Of a stretch of 64,000 nt of DNA, positions 36,439 through 45,060 are shown in pieces. The first letter of the stretch is position 1. Each line of letters starts with the position of its first letter. Source of the DNA: Myxococcaceae bacterium (lineage in GTDB: Bacteria > Myxococcota > UBA727 > JABDBI01); NCBI GenBank assembly GCA_016000045.1, contig JAECQY010000005.1:12159-76158 (forward strand), read 5' to 3'. Under the pieces are notes generated by a model. The model saw only the letters and a list, made by a program, of their open reading frames with translations, was not told the origin of the DNA and did no database searches. A program made the translations under genes and the position numbers.

Positions 36439-37460
36439 GTCGGTTTTTTCTCGAGAGGTTCTAGTACGTTGATTTGAGCAGCGGCGCCGAATTCGCCCAT
36501 ATCGGTCATTTGCCGGGCGCTGACCAAAACCCGAGACTCTAAGCTTGCGATGGCTTGATTATACCCATCAACCGCCTGCCCCAAATTCTTTCCAAGTTTT
36601 TGAAAGTATTCTGCCATCGTCCCCAAGCGCTGCACGAGCTCTTTTGCTTTTAACGCAATCTGCTGAGCATGTTGGTTGGAAGCTTCATGCCTCCAGCCAT
36701 AAGCAATGGCGCGCAACATGGCGATCAACGTGATCGGTGTCGCTAAAATCACGGCATGCTCTGCAGCAAACTCGAGCAATTCGGGCCGACAAGCCAGTGC
36801 AGAGCTTAAGAAGCTCTCGCCTGGTAAGAACAAAACCACAAATTCAGGAGAAGATTCGAAATGCTGCCAATAGCCTTTTTTAGAAAGAAGTTGAACCTGC
36901 TTACGCAGCTGATCAGCATGTTCTTCGAAAAGCTTTCTCTGTTCTTGAACATTTTCCGTCTCAACCGCTCGCAAGTAGGCTGTCAACGGAACTTTCGCAT
37001 CTACAACAATGCATTTTTTTCCGGGCAAATGAACCAATAAATCTGGGCGCAAACTTTCGCCCTCACGCCTCACACTCATTTGTTCTTGAAAATCGCAATG
37101 AGCCAGCATACCAGCCAGTTCAACCACGCGCTTCAACTGAAGTTCACCCCAACGCCCACGCGCACTTTGAGAAGTCAATGCGCGCGAAAGACTTTGAGTC
37201 TCGCTTCTGAGCAAAGAAACTTGCTGTTGCAGTGTGTGGTAAGCTACTTCACGGCTCTTCTCAAGTTCGCGCAAGTGTTCATTCAAGAACTGGAGGGACT
37301 CTTTAAAGGGAGCCAGAAAACCGGTTTGCGCTAAATTTAAGAAACTTTGATTGTTGTCCAGCAGCGCTTTGGCCGCTAGGCGACTGAGCCCAAAATAAAA
37401 AAGCAACCCCGCAACCAAAATCCCTAAAAGAAACGCGAAGGCAATAAGCAGCATTTGCAT
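36432..37460 (-). CDS. rmuC: DNA recombination protein RmuC family
   Basis: 342 residues. An N-terminal membrane helix (LLIAFAFLLGILVAGLLF) is followed by a coiled coil (LNEHLRELEKSREVAYHTLQ) and then the nuclease-like RmuC core, with RGRWGELQLKRVVELAGM, RPDLLVHLPGKKCIVVDAKV and FVVLFLPGESF. RmuC limits recombination between inverted repeats in E. coli, and the VDAKV strand resembles the PD-(D/E)xK nuclease fold. The C-terminus is short. tRNA-Leu lies five bases before its start on the same strand. Confidence 0.93.
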   Translation of the reverse strand: MQMLLIAFAFLLGILVAGLLFYFGLSRLAAKALLDNNQSFLNLAQTGFLAPFKESLQFLNEHLRELEKSREVAYHTLQQQVSLLRSETQSLSRALTSQSARGRWGELQLKRVVELAGMLAHCDFQEQMSVRREGESLRPDLLVHLPGKKCIVVDAKVPLTAYLRAVETENVQEQRKLFEEHADQLRKQVQLLSKKGYWQHFESSPEFVVLFLPGESFLSSALACRPELLEFAAEHAVILATPITLIAMLRAIAYGWRHEASNQHAQQIALKAKELVQRLGTMAEYFQKLGKNLGQAVDGYNQAIASLESRVLVSARQMTDMGEFGAAAQINVLEPLEKKPTC

Positions 37461-37465
37461 GTTGA

Positions 37466-37552
37466 TGGTGCCGGAGGTCGGAATCGAACCGACACGCCCG
37501 TGAAGGCACTGGATTTTGAGTCCAGCGCGTCTACCAGTTCCACCACTCCGGC
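37466..37552 (-). tRNA. tRNA-Leu (anticodon CAA)
   Basis: An 87-nt type II tRNA with an encoded CCA. The acceptor GCCGGAG pairs with CTCCGGC, the anticodon stem CTGGA/TCCAG encloses loop CTCAAAA (anticodon CAA, reading TTG), a long variable arm (TGCCTTCACGGGCGT) follows, and the T arm carries GGTTCGATTCC. The giant repeat-protein gene starts 115 bases away on the other strand. Confidence 0.95.
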
Positions 37553-37629
37553 TTTGAGACAGAGCAGGTATTCCAAATTTGCGAGTCCGTCAAGAACAAT
37601 CGAGCGGGGGTGTTCTGGATAGAGCCCCA

Positions 37630-37658
37630 TTGCTGCTTTGCATGGATTCAATTATCTT
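37630..37658 (+). promoter_or_regulatory. Possible promoter of the giant DUF1566 protein
   Basis: TTGCTG (37630-37635) and TATCTT (37653-37658) have 17-bp spacing and match four of six consensus bases each. The ATG at 37668 is nine bases after the -10 box, again a leaderless arrangement like that at 25892. The gene has no ribosome binding site, which fits. Confidence 0.4.
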
Positions 37659-37667
37659 GGTCTTTCT

Positions 37668-40600
37668 ATGAAGTTGCTCGCCACCGTGTCCGCCTTCCTG
37701 TGCTTATCGACACTCACCATCGCGGCTTCATTGAGTTTTACTAACCTACAGGACCCGCAAACAAATCCGCTATTTGGACAACTCATCTCGGATCAGGAAT
37801 TTGATCCGAATTCAAAGACACAAGCAACGGCCGCAGCCATGAGCGCATTGTTGACCTATATGGCACCAAACATTAAAAGCATACCTGATTATGCTGGTTA
37901 TTTTTCAGGAAATTGCTCGGTATTCTTTGACAACACAAGCATCCATCAAGTGAATTGCAACATCATTCCTGTGGCCATTGTATCCGTCAATGAGACACAG
38001 CAATTCAATTCGCCCATCCGTTTGCCTTATCAATATGCGACTCAGATTACTCAAAGTCATATTTTATTGGCAGGCCTATTGGCTGATTGGACACGAAAAA
38101 TTGCTCAAAAGTTGGAACAGTTTGAGGTCAGCCTGTTTGAAAAGGCCCCGACTTGTACGATATCCGAGAGTATCACAACCACTCAAAATTCAACAGCGAC
38201 GGATACTTGGGTTGCAACACCAACGTCTTCCCCTTCTCAGCTAGCATCCACGAGTAACACTCAAAAAAATTCCAATACGTTAAGCGAATTAGTATCTCAC
38301 ACACTTTCGTCTTCGAAAAGCGCTACAAGCACACGAAATCAATCATACAGCACAAGTATCATTGATTCAAACAGCCACACTAATTCCAAAAGCAATACAA
38401 CGTTGCATAGCGATTCAGTGTCACGATCACAGTCAGATTACCCAATTTGCTCTCTCAACCTGTATGCCGATGCCACGAGCCAACCTGCCAGGTACCTTGT
38501 GATAGGAAGTGCTTCGAACTCGACAGTGACTGATTTATGGACAGGGTTAGCATGGGAACAGATTGGCTCTGAACTGGCAATGACTTGGCTACAAGCTCAG
38601 GATTATTGCGCATCGATATCAAAAGGAGGATTCACAGACTGGAGATTACCGGGCATCACTGAACTGCAGTCCTTGGTCGATTACACCGTAGGCAATCCTG
38701 GTCCGACCATGGATGCCACGGCATTTCACAATACTCCCGTGAGCCAAACTTGGACCTCTGTTCAAAGCGCAGGCAACAGTGGGTACTCTTGGGCCATTGA
38801 TTTTGCACTGGGTCAAATATCGTCTGATACAGACAACAATCCCAAAGCGGTTCGATGTGTCCGAGGAGACTCTGTCATTTTGCTGAATCGATATACAGAT
38901 GAAGATGGCTATCCCTTGAACAATCAAAGCACTCAAGTTCGAGACGTATTATCCGGTTTAACTTGGGAACGAATACTCTCGGCGTCTTATGTCACTTGGA
39001 GTGCAGCTCAAGCGTACTGTCAAAATCTTACCCTGGGCGCAACCAGTTGGCGATTGCCAACCATTAAGGAACTGACCAGCCTCATCGATTATGATTGCTA
39101 TTCACCGGCAATCAATCAAACCGCGTTTCCGATGCCTACTTCCAACTTCTTCTGGTCATCCACTCCATTCATGGATACATCTGGGAACGGTTGGATTGCA
39201 AGTTTTGCCTACAACGGGTTGGTTGAATACGACAATACAGTTGGTGACACCAATCACGCGCTTTGCGTTCGAGATTCCACCTGGGCATCTGAGGCTTATG
39301 CAGATGCGACCCATCAAACAGACCGATATGTCATCGCTGGCAATGATCCTGAGGCTGTTGTGACCGACACCTTCACTGGACTGATGTGGGAACAAACTTC
39401 TTCACCGAAAGCGATGACTTGGGAAAATGCTTCTTCGTATTGTGCCGGCTTGGTTAAAGGGAATTATGGGTGTTGGAGGTTGCCAACACCACAAGAGTTG
39501 CAATCATTAATTGATTTTACACTTTCCAATCCAGCGATTGATACGACTGTATTTTTTAATACACCATTAAACCCGTTTTGGGCTTCGGCAATTTACGCAG
39601 GCACAACAACAGGTGCATGGAGTACGAACTTCGCTTCTGGATATACGGATGGTGGGTACAGCAATACCAACTACAACATTCGATGTGTGCGCAAAACAAG
39701 TGTAGATCCAGCTGTTCGCTACACAAACGAAAATGGAAACCAGTTAACCAGTCAAGATGTCCAAGTAAAAGATCAAATAACGGGACTGATTTGGCAACGT
39801 GCTGAGGCTAATGGATTTTTTTCATGGGATGCTAACGCAACAGGTTCAGCTCAGGGTTACTGCCAAAATCTTGTGATTGAACGTCGAGGAACAGGTGATT
39901 GGTGTCTACCTACTGCTAGACAATTGGCTAGTCTTGTAGACTATTCGATTGCTAATCCTGGTCCTACGATCAACATGACAGCATTTCCAGATACTGCGCA
40001 AAATGGATATTGGTCTTCAACCAGATATACTGCCTCTTTGGGTAGTGCATGGAACCTCTATTTCGCTCATGGTGCTTTGATTTTTCTCGGTACGAATAGA
40101 GTTTGCAATGTTCGCTGCATTTTATGTAACAGCGCTACAAGTAACAACGGCATGTGGTCACCACTGGCTTATGAGGACGCCACCAATCAAACTGCACGCT
40201 ACTCTGTTTCAGGCACGACTCCAAATGCTATCGTTACGGATGATTTCACGGGCCTGATGTGGGAACAGCAGGTCTCTAGTTCGACTTATTTTTGGAATGC
40301 TTCTGCTCCAGCGGGGTCAGCTCAGGCTTATTGCACGAACTTGGCGAAGGGCGGATATCTGGATTGGAGGCTGCCGACTCACCGAGAGTTCTGGGCAATT
40401 ACCGACTATACTATTGCTGTGTCTCCGGCCATTATGAGTTCCGTGTTTCCTGGTACTCCTTCAAGTAAGTTCTGGACAGCAACCAGGCTGCTCAACACTG
40501 ACAACAGCACGTGGTACATTGATTTCTTGGATGGTTCAACCTATTTCGATCTGAGTAACATCGGTTATAAAGTGAGATGCGTTCGCGGTTCTGTAGTTAG

Positions 40601-42764
40601 CATTTCAAACAGATATCAAGATTCTCATGGCAATCAATTAACGGATTTGAGCACGAAAGTGCTCGATATGTTCACTGGATTCGTTTGGCAACGTAGAATT
40701 GCGCCACAAGTTCTTCCCTGGAATTCAGCTCCTGAATCAGCAAAATCATATTGCCAAAACCTGGTGATCGAAGAATACGGCGCTAGTTCCTGGAGTCTGC
40801 CAACTGTCAAGCAGTTAAATAGTCTGGAAGACTATTCAAAATACAATCCTAGTATAAACAATACGGTTTTTCCGGGTCCAATCACAAATTATCACGTTTG
40901 GTCATCAACGCCTTTGGTGCGCAATCCAAATTATGCCTGGCTTCCCTTTTTTGGAACTGGGAATGGTGGCTCTTACGGTCTTCTTCCCAATACCTATCTT
41001 GTACGCTGCATTCTCAACTCCTCAGCCCCGCCGAACAACGGCATGTGGTCACCGCTGGCTTATCAAGATGCAACCAACCAAGTTGCACGCTACTCTGTTT
41101 CAGGCTCAAGCCCAAACACCATCGTTACCGATGATTTCACCGGACTGATGTGGGAACAGCAGGTTTCGCCATCCACATACCTTTGGAATGCCTCTGCACC
41201 CGCGGGTTCGGCTCAGGCGTATTGCACCAGTCTGACGAAGGGCGGATATGCGGATTGGAGATTGCCAAGTGTTTCGGAATTGCAATCATTAGTAGACTAT
41301 ACAATATACAGCCCCGCCATCAACAGCGCAGCATTTCAAGGCGCAACTGGCTATTTTTGGACGAACTCGTTGTGGGACCTAAGATTTAGCAATGCCGGTA
41401 TTATTGCACCAGATGGTGGACTCCGAAACGTGCGTTGTGTACGAGGATCTACGTATTTTCCCGCAACCCGCTATGTTGATGAAAACGAAAATATTTTGAG
41501 CAACTCCAGTCTTCAAGTTAAAGACTTGGTAACCGGGTTAATATGGCAACGAAGAACAGCGTCTGCTTTGCTGCAAGGGTCTTCTCAAACATACTGCCCA
41601 AATTTAGTGGTTGGCAACCAAGGGGCAGGAAGCTGGCGTTTGCCAACAACAAAAGAACTAACTTCACTGTTCAATACTTCCATAACGGGCAACGCTCCAA
41701 GAACCGATATAGTTGCCTTTTTTGACACACAAACAGGCCCATATTGGACCTCAACACCGGGAATTGGGAGCGGCTTGTCCGAATTCTGCGTTTCTTTCGG
41801 CAGCGGCAACATTGTAGATTTTTCGTACAATAATATGCTTGGAACGGCGCACGTCCGCTGCATCCTCAATGCCTCTGCACCCGCAAATGATGGCATGTGG
41901 TCGCCTCTGGCCTACGAAGACGCTACCAATCAAACCGCGCGCTACTATATTTCAGGAACTTCACCCAATGCGATTGTTACGGATGATTTTACCGGACTGA
42001 TGTGGGAGCAAACCGGCTCCAGCGTTCCTCTTACTTGGAACGCGACTTCAGTGCCAGGTTCTATCCAAGCCTACTGTGACAATCTCAACAAAGGAACTTA
42101 TCTTGATTGGCGAGTGCCCAACATCGTTGAATTGCAGTCTTTGGAGGACTACACACTTCCGTCTGCAGGTCCGACCATCAACCAAGTAGTGTTCCCAGGA
42201 ACTCAGATCGGTTGTTACTGGACATCGATTCCTGCGCCAGGAACTTTGGTTCCATGGCATGCGAGTTTTGGTGCAAGTTCCAACTATGGCGGTGCGGTCT
42301 GCAATCCTTTGACGCAAGGAGATTGTGTTGTTTCTCCAGGGTATGCAAGATGTGTCCGTGGCGGCAAAGAATCGGTCTCGAATCGATATGCGGATGAATT
42401 TGGAAACCCCTTTAATTCTACCAGCACGCAAATTAGCGACCAGGTGACAGGGCTGATATGGCAGCGTACCCAAGCAGCAACAATATACAACTGGAGTGCA
42501 GCTCAAGGGTATTGTCAAAACTTGGCTCTTGCAGGACAGCTTTGGCGGTTACCCAGTATTAAGGAGCTGACCACCTTAGTCAATTACACGATCGCTTCAG
42601 GACCCATGATTCATGTAGAAGCTTTCCCGGGTACGCCAAGTGCACCTTTTTGGTCCTCTACAACAACACCAGGGGGATTACCGTGGAACGTTTTTTTCTC
42701 CAACGGTTTCGTTTGTGGCGGCATTCCAGGATACAATAGTTATCATGTTCGCTGCGTACGTTGA
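37668..42764 (+). CDS. Giant secreted protein with ten DUF1566/Lcl_C-like domains
   Basis: 1698 residues from the ATG at 37668; a TTG 30 bases earlier is less likely. Order: a signal peptide (residues 1-19, LLATVSAFLCLSTLTIAA); an N-terminal domain to ~165 with NCSVFFDNTS; a Ser/Thr/Asn-rich stalk (~170-262); then ten related domains of ~140 residues to the end. Each domain has a TGLxWE/Q box, an aromatic-Trp strand, a YC, the WRLPTxxEL core and a closing RCVR or RCIL, as in the DUF1566/Lcl_C family (C-type-lectin-like). Odd domains open with YxDATxQxARY and TGLMWEQ, even ones with RYxDExGN and TGLIWQR, so the array is five A-B units. No C-terminal anchor is present. Binding and adhesion are inferred from the family; the ligand is unknown. 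Confidence 0.88.
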   Translation: MKLLATVSAFLCLSTLTIAASLSFTNLQDPQTNPLFGQLISDQEFDPNSKTQATAAAMSALLTYMAPNIKSIPDYAGYFSGNCSVFFDNTSIHQVNCNIIPVAIVSVNETQQFNSPIRLPYQYATQITQSHILLAGLLADWTRKIAQKLEQFEVSLFEKAPTCTISESITTTQNSTATDTWVATPTSSPSQLASTSNTQKNSNTLSELVSHTLSSSKSATSTRNQSYSTSIIDSNSHTNSKSNTTLHSDSVSRSQSDYPICSLNLYADATSQPARYLVIGSASNSTVTDLWTGLAWEQIGSELAMTWLQAQDYCASISKGGFTDWRLPGITELQSLVDYTVGNPGPTMDATAFHNTPVSQTWTSVQSAGNSGYSWAIDFALGQISSDTDNNPKAVRCVRGDSVILLNRYTDEDGYPLNNQSTQVRDVLSGLTWERILSASYVTWSAAQAYCQNLTLGATSWRLPTIKELTSLIDYDCYSPAINQTAFPMPTSNFFWSSTPFMDTSGNGWIASFAYNGLVEYDNTVGDTNHALCVRDSTWASEAYADATHQTDRYVIAGNDPEAVVTDTFTGLMWEQTSSPKAMTWENASSYCAGLVKGNYGCWRLPTPQELQSLIDFTLSNPAIDTTVFFNTPLNPFWASAIYAGTTTGAWSTNFASGYTDGGYSNTNYNIRCVRKTSVDPAVRYTNENGNQLTSQDVQVKDQITGLIWQRAEANGFFSWDANATGSAQGYCQNLVIERRGTGDWCLPTARQLASLVDYSIANPGPTINMTAFPDTAQNGYWSSTRYTASLGSAWNLYFAHGALIFLGTNRVCNVRCILCNSATSNNGMWSPLAYEDATNQTARYSVSGTTPNAIVTDDFTGLMWEQQVSSSTYFWNASAPAGSAQAYCTNLAKGGYLDWRLPTHREFWAITDYTIAVSPAIMSSVFPGTPSSKFWTATRLLNTDNSTWYIDFLDGSTYFDLSNIGYKVRCVRGSVVSISNRYQDSHGNQLTDLSTKVLDMFTGFVWQRRIAPQVLPWNSAPESAKSYCQNLVIEEYGASSWSLPTVKQLNSLEDYSKYNPSINNTVFPGPITNYHVWSSTPLVRNPNYAWLPFFGTGNGGSYGLLPNTYLVRCILNSSAPPNNGMWSPLAYQDATNQVARYSVSGSSPNTIVTDDFTGLMWEQQVSPSTYLWNASAPAGSAQAYCTSLTKGGYADWRLPSVSELQSLVDYTIYSPAINSAAFQGATGYFWTNSLWDLRFSNAGIIAPDGGLRNVRCVRGSTYFPATRYVDENENILSNSSLQVKDLVTGLIWQRRTASALLQGSSQTYCPNLVVGNQGAGSWRLPTTKELTSLFNTSITGNAPRTDIVAFFDTQTGPYWTSTPGIGSGLSEFCVSFGSGNIVDFSYNNMLGTAHVRCILNASAPANDGMWSPLAYEDATNQTARYYISGTSPNAIVTDDFTGLMWEQTGSSVPLTWNATSVPGSIQAYCDNLNKGTYLDWRVPNIVELQSLEDYTLPSAGPTINQVVFPGTQIGCYWTSIPAPGTLVPWHASFGASSNYGGAVCNPLTQGDCVVSPGYARCVRGGKESVSNRYADEFGNPFNSTSTQISDQVTGLIWQRTQAATIYNWSAAQGYCQNLALAGQLWRLPSIKELTTLVNYTIASGPMIHVEAFPGTPSAPFWSSTTTPGGLPWNVFFSNGFVCGGIPGYNSYHVRCVR
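38458..42764 (+). repeat. Five tandem ~850-bp A-B domain units within one gene
   Basis: A-type domains begin near 38458, 39291, 40166, 41060 and 41908; B-type domains near 38884, 39709, 40609, 41465 and 42379. The period is ~830-895 bp. Units 3-5 share almost the same linker and opening (GMWSPLAYEDATNQTARY or close variants) and are clearly more alike than units 1-2, so the 3' part of the gene expanded most recently. Confidence 0.85.
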
Positions 42765-42849
42765 TCATTATAACGATGCGCGCGTCCAGTCTCACTGGCA
42801 TCCACTCACAAAAAGTTTTTGAATTTGCTCAGGATCAAGTTGTGTCAGC

Positions 42850-43206
42850 TTGACAGGTGACCGCTTTGATATTCGATTTGCTGAGGCCATCACGGATAAT
42901 GGTCTTGAGTTCGGTCTCAAGAAATCGGCTAGCAAGAAGAACCATCCTTTTGAAAGATTGTTCATGGAATTGTGCATCAAACATCGTTACACAAGACCCT
43001 ACCGCCCGCAGACGAACGGTAAAGTAGAGCGCTTTTGGAAGACGTTGAATGAGGACCTGATTGAAGGAACCTATTTTGAATCCATTGATTCTTTAAAAAA
43101 AGAGCTTTTTGAGTATTTATTATACTACAACAAGTTGCGTCCTCATTAGGGATTAGCAGGGAAGACCCCAGAGGAATTTGCCAACTCTTGTCAACGAATT
43201 ACTTGA
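42850..43206 (+). pseudogene. DDE integrase-type transposase remnant (IS481/IS3-like)
   Basis: This 464-bp stretch between the giant gene and sua5 holds the C-terminal half of an integrase-core transposase: ITDNGLEFG (second catalytic Asp), then YRPQTNGKVERFWKTLNEDL with the catalytic Glu, and YYNKLRPH. An in-frame TAG follows RPH where a Gln codon would be expected, after which GLAGKTPEEFANSC continues to the true end. The N-terminal half with the first Asp is absent. The bases 42765-42849, directly after the giant gene's stop, show nothing recognisable. It is a dead fragment; terminal repeats were not found. Confidence 0.8.
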
Positions 43207-43228
43207 CATCTACAGGAATGACGATGTT

Positions 43229-44200
43229 CTAGTGCGGCAAGAAGTCTATTGAAATTTCAACATCCTGAACTGCTCGCCCGAGGCGGTCCCAAATACTGGC
43301 CCATTGCGGTACCTGAGGCGGTGCTTCAATCCAAAGCGTCGATGGCTTTTGAGACTCAAGCCGGTATAAGGCAGCGAAAAGCCCATGAGCATAACCCTCT
43401 GGATCGCTGGGCAAACGCTCAACGAGCCTACCGCGATATTCAGCTTCCGAATAAACCAGCAACGCTGTATCCGAAGCAGCATTCTGAAGTTCAGCGCTTG
43501 CCACAATACGCATCTCGGAGATCAACGGAGCGTAGTGTTTATCCATTCGACCCGGCGAACCTTGAGAACCTTTTGCCAAATCAAACGCGTAATCGGAAAG
43601 CTTTAAGGCTCCTAGCCTCAGGACACGAGGTGGATTTTGACTAATATCCACAACGGTTGACTCCAGTCCAAATAAACAGGGCCCGGCATCCAAAACCGCA
43701 TCAATGTGCTCTCCAAGGGTCAACAGAACATGATCCGCTATGGTACTGCTCGGACGCTGAGAACGATTCGCACTCGGCGCCACCACCGGTCCTCCGACCT
43801 GCCTCAGCAATTCGAGCGCCACCGGATGCGCTGGCACTCGAACAGCTACTCGATCCAGTCCTCCCGTCGCCAAACTCGGCACAAGCTCAGACTTTGGAGC
43901 CACCAAAGTCAAAGGCCCAGGCCAATAACGCTTTGCCAAATCCCAAAATAACCCTTCTTGTTCTGCACTCAAAACAAAAAGTTCTCGAGCCTGTTGAATG
44001 GAAGCCACATGCTCGATCAGTGGGTTATAAGCCGGTCGGCCTTTTGCTTCAAAAACCCTTCGGATGCTCGACTCCGAAAGCCCATTCGCCCCCAAACCAT
44101 AAACCGTCTCGGTTGGAAATGCGACCAGGCCGCCTTGGTTGATGATTCGCGCTGCCCGCTGAATATTCTCGGCGTTGGCTAATAATCGTTCACAGAGCAT
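43229..44200 (-). CDS. L-threonylcarbamoyl-AMP synthase, Sua5 long form
   Basis: 323 residues from the ATG at 44200, which overlaps the miaA stop; earlier Met codons lie inside miaA. Sua5/TsaC makes the threonylcarbamoyl-AMP used for t6A37 on ANN-decoding tRNAs. The YrdC-like domain has LVAFPTETVYGLGANG, GRPAYNPL, YWPGPLTLV and VVAPSANRSQRPS. Unlike the short TsaC, it also has the C-terminal Sua5 domain, joined by a linker with GRMDKHYAP, the HYAP loop that closes over the active site. It is last in a mutL-miaA-sua5 operon. Confidence 0.92.
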   Translation of the reverse strand: MLCERLLANAENIQRAARIINQGGLVAFPTETVYGLGANGLSESSIRRVFEAKGRPAYNPLIEHVASIQQARELFVLSAEQEGLFWDLAKRYWPGPLTLVAPKSELVPSLATGGLDRVAVRVPAHPVALELLRQVGGPVVAPSANRSQRPSSTIADHVLLTLGEHIDAVLDAGPCLFGLESTVVDISQNPPRVLRLGALKLSDYAFDLAKGSQGSPGRMDKHYAPLISEMRIVASAELQNAASDTALLVYSEAEYRGRLVERLPSDPEGYAHGLFAALYRLESQKPSTLWIEAPPQVPQWASIWDRLGRAVQDVEISIDFLPH

Positions 44201-45060
44201 ACTCTTCTCCACCAAGCCTCTTTCTGAAACCAAGTCCTCTGCCTTTTCGCGTACTGGCGATGCCTTCGAAACACCCGTTCTTTTGCTTCCCCTAAGCTGA
44301 TCTCGCCATCCAAATACAAGAAAGCTTCGCAATAGCCAGGCGTTTTTAAACGCAAAGCCGGATCGTCCTCTGCCAAGTAACTCCTCAAAGCCAGAGCTTC
44401 CTCAGCAAGGCCGTCTAAAAACATGCGTTCCACTCGCAGCCTTAAGCGTGCATCTAAATCAGCCACGCTGGGCCAAAGCAAAACCCATGCAGCCTGCACC
44501 CTGGGTTCTCGCTGCCAATCCGTTGTCCTCAAAGCACTGGGACACCGACCCGACATCTCCAAGACTTCTAAGGCTCGCAGAGTTCGAATTCGATCGGTTG
44601 GCTGAATCACAGCCGCGCTGTGTGGATCACGTTCCAAGAGCCTGGCATACAAGGACTCCTGCCTTTCTTGCTCAAGCCTCTGACGGATCAATGGATCCGA
44701 TGCTAAAACATCTTCCAAACCAAAGCGCCAAGCTCTCAAATACAGGCCCGTTCCCCCGACCAAAATCGGTCTTTTCCCCCGTCCTTGAATTTCTCGAACG
44801 AACGCATCGGTATCTACAATAAATTGACCGGCACTGTAGCGAACGCGAGGATCCAATCGCTCGAATCCGTGATGGCGAACTTGAGCGTAATCTTCCTCGC
44901 TGGGGCAAGCGGTCCCAAGGCCCATGCGCTGAAAGATTTGGCGGCTATCTGCGCAAATGAGCTCACCTTCTTGCTCTTGCGCACATTGCAGCGCCCAAGC
45001 ACTCTTTCCGCATCCCGTAGGCCCAGCGATGACCAGAGGTTCTAAGGACGATGAAACCAT
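44179..45060 (-). CDS. miaA: tRNA dimethylallyltransferase MiaA
   Basis: 293 residues from the ATG at 45060, which overlaps the mutL stop by 19 bases. MiaA transfers dimethylallyl to A37 of tRNAs that read U-starting codons. Walker A is VIAGPTGCGKS, then ELICADSRQIFQRMGLGT, the DxR/Q region; ILVGGTGLYLRAW is the substrate-tunnel motif, and RHRQYAKRQRTWF is the C-terminal tRNA-contact motif. The pairing of mutL with miaA is common in proteobacteria. Confidence 0.95.
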   Translation of the reverse strand: MVSSSLEPLVIAGPTGCGKSAWALQCAQEQEGELICADSRQIFQRMGLGTACPSEEDYAQVRHHGFERLDPRVRYSAGQFIVDTDAFVREIQGRGKRPILVGGTGLYLRAWRFGLEDVLASDPLIRQRLEQERQESLYARLLERDPHSAAVIQPTDRIRTLRALEVLEMSGRCPSALRTTDWQREPRVQAAWVLLWPSVADLDARLRLRVERMFLDGLAEEALALRSYLAEDDPALRLKTPGYCEAFLYLDGEISLGEAKERVFRRHRQYAKRQRTWFQKEAWWRRVCSVNDY

